Shown in pieces: positions 62,354-64,000 of a DNA stretch of 64,000 nucleotides. Below the pieces are notes generated by a model. It saw only the letters and a list, made by a program, of their open reading frames with translations. It was not told the DNA's origin and ran no database searches. How positions within the stretch are numbered: position 1 is the first letter of the stretch; the number at the start of each line of letters is the position of its first letter. The translations under genes were made by a program, and so were the position numbers. The DNA is from Chloroflexota bacterium. Lineage in GTDB: Bacteria; Chloroflexota; Anaerolineae; Anaerolineales; Anaerolineaceae. The stretch spans positions 1-64,000 of the forward strand of contig JAKAFP010000009.1 in the NCBI GenBank assembly GCA_021825925.1, in the 5' to 3' direction.

Positions 62354-62596
62354 ATGCACGAGTTAGGCATCATGTTCAACATCGTCCGCTCGGTGGAAAG
62401 TTTCGCCGCCAAGAACCAGGTCAGCAAGATTGACACTCTGGTGCTGACGGTCGGCGACGAGTCCCCGGTGGTGCCGCATTATCTTGAGGCTTGCTACCCC
62501 GCCGCGGTGGATGGAACCATGATGGAAGAGACCAAACTGAAGATCGAGATCGTGCCCGGAAAAGAGTTCATGATCAAAGAGATCGTGGCTTGTTAA
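62354..62596 (+). CDS. hypA: HypA-like protein missing the zinc ribbon
   Basis: 80 residues against about 115 for a normal HypA. The Ni-binding N terminus MHELGIMFNIVRSVE and the core VLTVGDESPVVPHYLEACY are present, and the C-terminal strand EFMIKEIVAC joins directly to KLKIEIVPGK. The normal ~35-residue insert with two CxxC zinc knuckles is absent. It could be a truncated maturation protein that still presents nickel through its N-terminal Met-His. It is the third gene of the HypB-flavoprotein cluster, 11 nt after it. Confidence 0.82.
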   Translation: MHELGIMFNIVRSVESFAAKNQVSKIDTLVLTVGDESPVVPHYLEACYPAAVDGTMMEETKLKIEIVPGKEFMIKEIVAC

Positions 62597-62603
62597 AGAC
62601 TGT

Positions 62604-62680
62604 AACCACGAAAAAACGAAAGAAACGAAAGATTATTCAAAAAACCTTAGTCCCCCGCAGATTTAAAATCTGCGGGGGAC
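62604..62680. repeat. Repeat AACCACGAAAAAACGAAA followed by a long palindrome
   Basis: AACCACGAAAAAACGAAA starts at 62604 (also at 54877). AGTCCCCCGCAGATTT (62648-62663) and AAATCTGCGGGGGACT (62665-62680) form a 16-bp perfect stem around a single central base, strong enough to end transcription though the T run is weak. Confidence 0.65.
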
Positions 62681-62748
62681 TGGTCTTAAAAACATGGCAT
62701 AATGAGAGTGAGATGAGTGAAAATTCAATAGTAATTGGAGATGATTTG

Positions 62749-63609
62749 ATGATCGCAAAACATCCTTTTGGACGGACCGGACATATGAGTTCACGGGTGC
62801 TGCTGGGGGCAGCCGCCTTTTGGGATCTGCCACAAGCGGACGCGGATGCCTCCATCGAGCTGGCTTTAGCCAGTGGCATCAATCACTTTGATGTGGCCGC
62901 CAGCTACGGTAAAGCCGAGGATTATCTGGGGGACTGGATCAAACGGCACGGCAGGCCCTCCTTTTTGGCGACTAAAACCGAAGAACGTACCGCTGACAAG
63001 GCATACGACTCCATCCGCAGGTCGCTGGAACGTCTGCATGTAGACCAGGTGGACTTGATACAGCTGCACAACCTGGTGGACCCGACCGAGTGGCAAACCG
63101 CCATGGGGTCAGGCGGAGCGCTGGATGCGGCCGTGCGCGCCCGCGAAGAAGGATTGGTGCGCTTCATCGGTGTGACCGGCCATGGGCTGACCGTCGCAGC
63201 GCAGCACACCAAAGCACTCGAGCGTTTTGATTTTGACTCGGTGTTATTGCCCTACAGCTACCTGATGTGGATGAATGCGCAGTATCGCAGTGATTTCTTG
63301 AAGCTGCTTGATATTTGTAAGAAGCGCAACGTGGCCGTGCAGACCATCAAGTCTTTGGTGCACACCCCCTGGGGTGACCGCGAACACACGCGCAATACCT
63401 GGTATCGTCCGCTCGAAGATCAGGCGGACATTGACCTGGCAGTGCATTGGGTGTTGGGCAATGATGGGCTGTTCCTGAACTCGGCGGGAGACATCCATAT
63501 TTTGCCCAAGGTGCTGGATGCCGCCAGCCGGTTTGAAAGCAAACCCTCTGACGCGGTGATGCAGTCCATGGTGGATCGGCTGGAGATGCAGAATTTGTTT
63601 GTTGAGTAA
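62749..63609 (+). CDS. Aldo/keto reductase
   Basis: 286 residues from ATG 62749 with GGAG 8 nt upstream; an ATG 12 codons earlier is weaker. AKR opening HPFGRTGHMSSRVLLGAA, tetrad residues in NHFDVAASYGKAEDYL (Asp, Tyr), LATKTEERT (Lys) and LIQLHNLVDP (His). Shorter than the AKR at 9837 and only distantly similar. Substrate unknown. Followed by a bidirectional terminator. Confidence 0.9.
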   Translation: MIAKHPFGRTGHMSSRVLLGAAAFWDLPQADADASIELALASGINHFDVAASYGKAEDYLGDWIKRHGRPSFLATKTEERTADKAYDSIRRSLERLHVDQVDLIQLHNLVDPTEWQTAMGSGGALDAAVRAREEGLVRFIGVTGHGLTVAAQHTKALERFDFDSVLLPYSYLMWMNAQYRSDFLKLLDICKKRNVAVQTIKSLVHTPWGDREHTRNTWYRPLEDQADIDLAVHWVLGNDGLFLNSAGDIHILPKVLDAASRFESKPSDAVMQSMVDRLEMQNLFVE

Positions 63610-63624
63610 TTTCAAAATTTTTTT

Positions 63625-63665
63625 AACCAGAACCCCGGTTTCTTTTGAGAAACCGGGGTTTTTAT
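63625..63665. terminator. Bidirectional terminator between aldo/keto reductase and ArsR
   Basis: AACCCCGGTTTC (63631-63642) and GAAACCGGGGTT (63649-63660) form a perfect 12-bp stem with As before and Ts after. It shares the CAGAA(A/C)CCCGGTTT core with the repeats at 13897 and 20151. Confidence 0.85.
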
Positions 63666-63670
63666 TGCCG

Positions 63671-63970
63671 TTAATGTTGAATGTGTTCCAGACCACGCAG
63701 GAAGAGTTCGGCGACGTGACGATCATCCAGGCAGACGTAGACGTTGCGACCCTGTTTACGGGTGCGGATGATGCGCCGGTCACGCATTCCGCGTAGTTGA
63801 TGCGATACGGCAGATTTGCTTAGGTTGAGCTTGGCGACGAGTTCAGAGACGCCGACCTCGTCTTCATCCATCAGCAGTGAAATGATCTGAATGCGGGTAG
63901 GGTCGCTCAGTGAGTCAAAGAGTTCGGCCAGTTCAGAGGCAGATTCCAACGACAGAATTGAAAGGGTCAT
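63671..63970 (-). CDS. ArsR/SmtB-family metalloregulator with an alpha5-type metal site
   Basis: 99 residues from ATG 63970 with AAGGAG upstream. Winged HTH: SDPTRIQIISLLMDEDEVGVSELVAKLNLSKSAVSHQLRGM. The last helix reads D-x-H-x10-H-x2-H (DRHVAELFLRGLEHIQH), the Zn/Co/Ni ligand set of CzrA/SmtB/NmtR. No cysteine thiolate site. It represses an operon likely just outside the window at 64000 (inverted repeat at 63985-64000). Confidence 0.9.
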   Translation of the reverse strand: MTLSILSLESASELAELFDSLSDPTRIQIISLLMDEDEVGVSELVAKLNLSKSAVSHQLRGMRDRRIIRTRKQGRNVYVCLDDRHVAELFLRGLEHIQH

Positions 63971-63984
63971 ATTGCTCCTTATAG

Positions 63985-64000
63985 TTGAAAAGTTGTTCAA
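63985..64000. promoter_or_regulatory. Possible ArsR operator at the window edge
   Basis: TTGAA (63985-63989) and TTCAA (63996-64000) form an inverted repeat TTGAA-N6-TTCAA directly upstream of the regulator's ribosome-binding site. The site may extend beyond the window. Confidence 0.5.

Noticed and set aside
1..64000. tRNA, rRNA, riboswitches
   Set aside because: No sequence with a complete cloverleaf, rRNA block or known riboswitch core was recognised by eye; a covariance search would be needed to exclude small RNAs.

Overview
The window looks like a chromosomal segment of an anaerobic Chloroflexota bacterium, most likely Anaerolineae. This is inferred from gene content and not from a marker gene: a class II HMG-CoA reductase next to an archaeal-type HMG-CoA synthase, thiolase and DUF35 set; a UbiA enzyme; a HypB / large Fe-S flavoprotein / HypA cluster; clostripain-like lipoproteins; and many single-domain accessory genes. 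No rRNA, tRNA or CRISPR array was recognised.

Layout. 1-0.41 kb: 3' end of an IS200/IS605 transposase with its hairpin-rich right end. 0.57-3.4 kb: minus-strand metabolic genes (alpha/alpha-toroid protein, Gfo/Idh/MocA oxidoreductase, AIM24). 3.7-8.9 kb: clostripain lipoprotein, a smaller paralogue of its C-terminal domain, a membrane diguanylate cyclase, and a PadR/DUF2812 operon behind tandem operators. 8.9-12.8 kb: minus strand with a frame-broken SGNH hydrolase, an aldo/keto reductase and a GH4 glycosidase. 13-20.8 kb: UbiA prenyltransferase, methyltransferases, B3/B4 protein, slipin/NfeD pair, metal-dependent hydrolase, membrane-tethered Mrr-like nuclease, HExxH protein. 20.9-25.1 kb: the upper mevalonate cluster. 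In it the thiolase-like protein has lost all three canonical catalytic residues, while the synthase and reductase look intact.

25.1-28.8 kb is an AT-rich accessory island (DUF4238, DUF6273, a gene remnant, a nucleotidyltransferase pair). It is punctuated by degenerate copies of the 3' end and terminator of the DUF35 gene, suggesting stepwise insertion at that site. 29-55.6 kb is a long, mostly plus-strand series of short one-gene accessory units: acetyltransferases, methyltransferases, VOC, DinB, DUF1801, DUF1697, TfoX, NTF2-like, CPBP protease with its regulator, a WYL regulator with a divergent hydrolase, and lipoproteins. Many are separated by a recurrent intergenic repeat made of a GAAT-rich leader and a GTGCCC/GGGCAC hairpin. 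55.96-58.8 kb is a very AT-rich gene for a 945-residue LRR-Roc-COR-TIR protein, an NLR-like candidate for defence or regulated NAD+ cleavage. 58.97-62.6 kb holds HypB, an 892-residue Fe-S/FAD oxidoreductase and an unusual HypA without its zinc ribbon. The window ends with an aldo/keto reductase and an ArsR-family metal sensor carrying an alpha5-type metal site.

The strongest candidates for undescribed biology are the LRR-Roc-COR-TIR protein, the degenerate thiolase beside an intact HMG-CoA synthase, the zinc-ribbon-less HypA cluster, and the DUF35-3'-end-bounded island.
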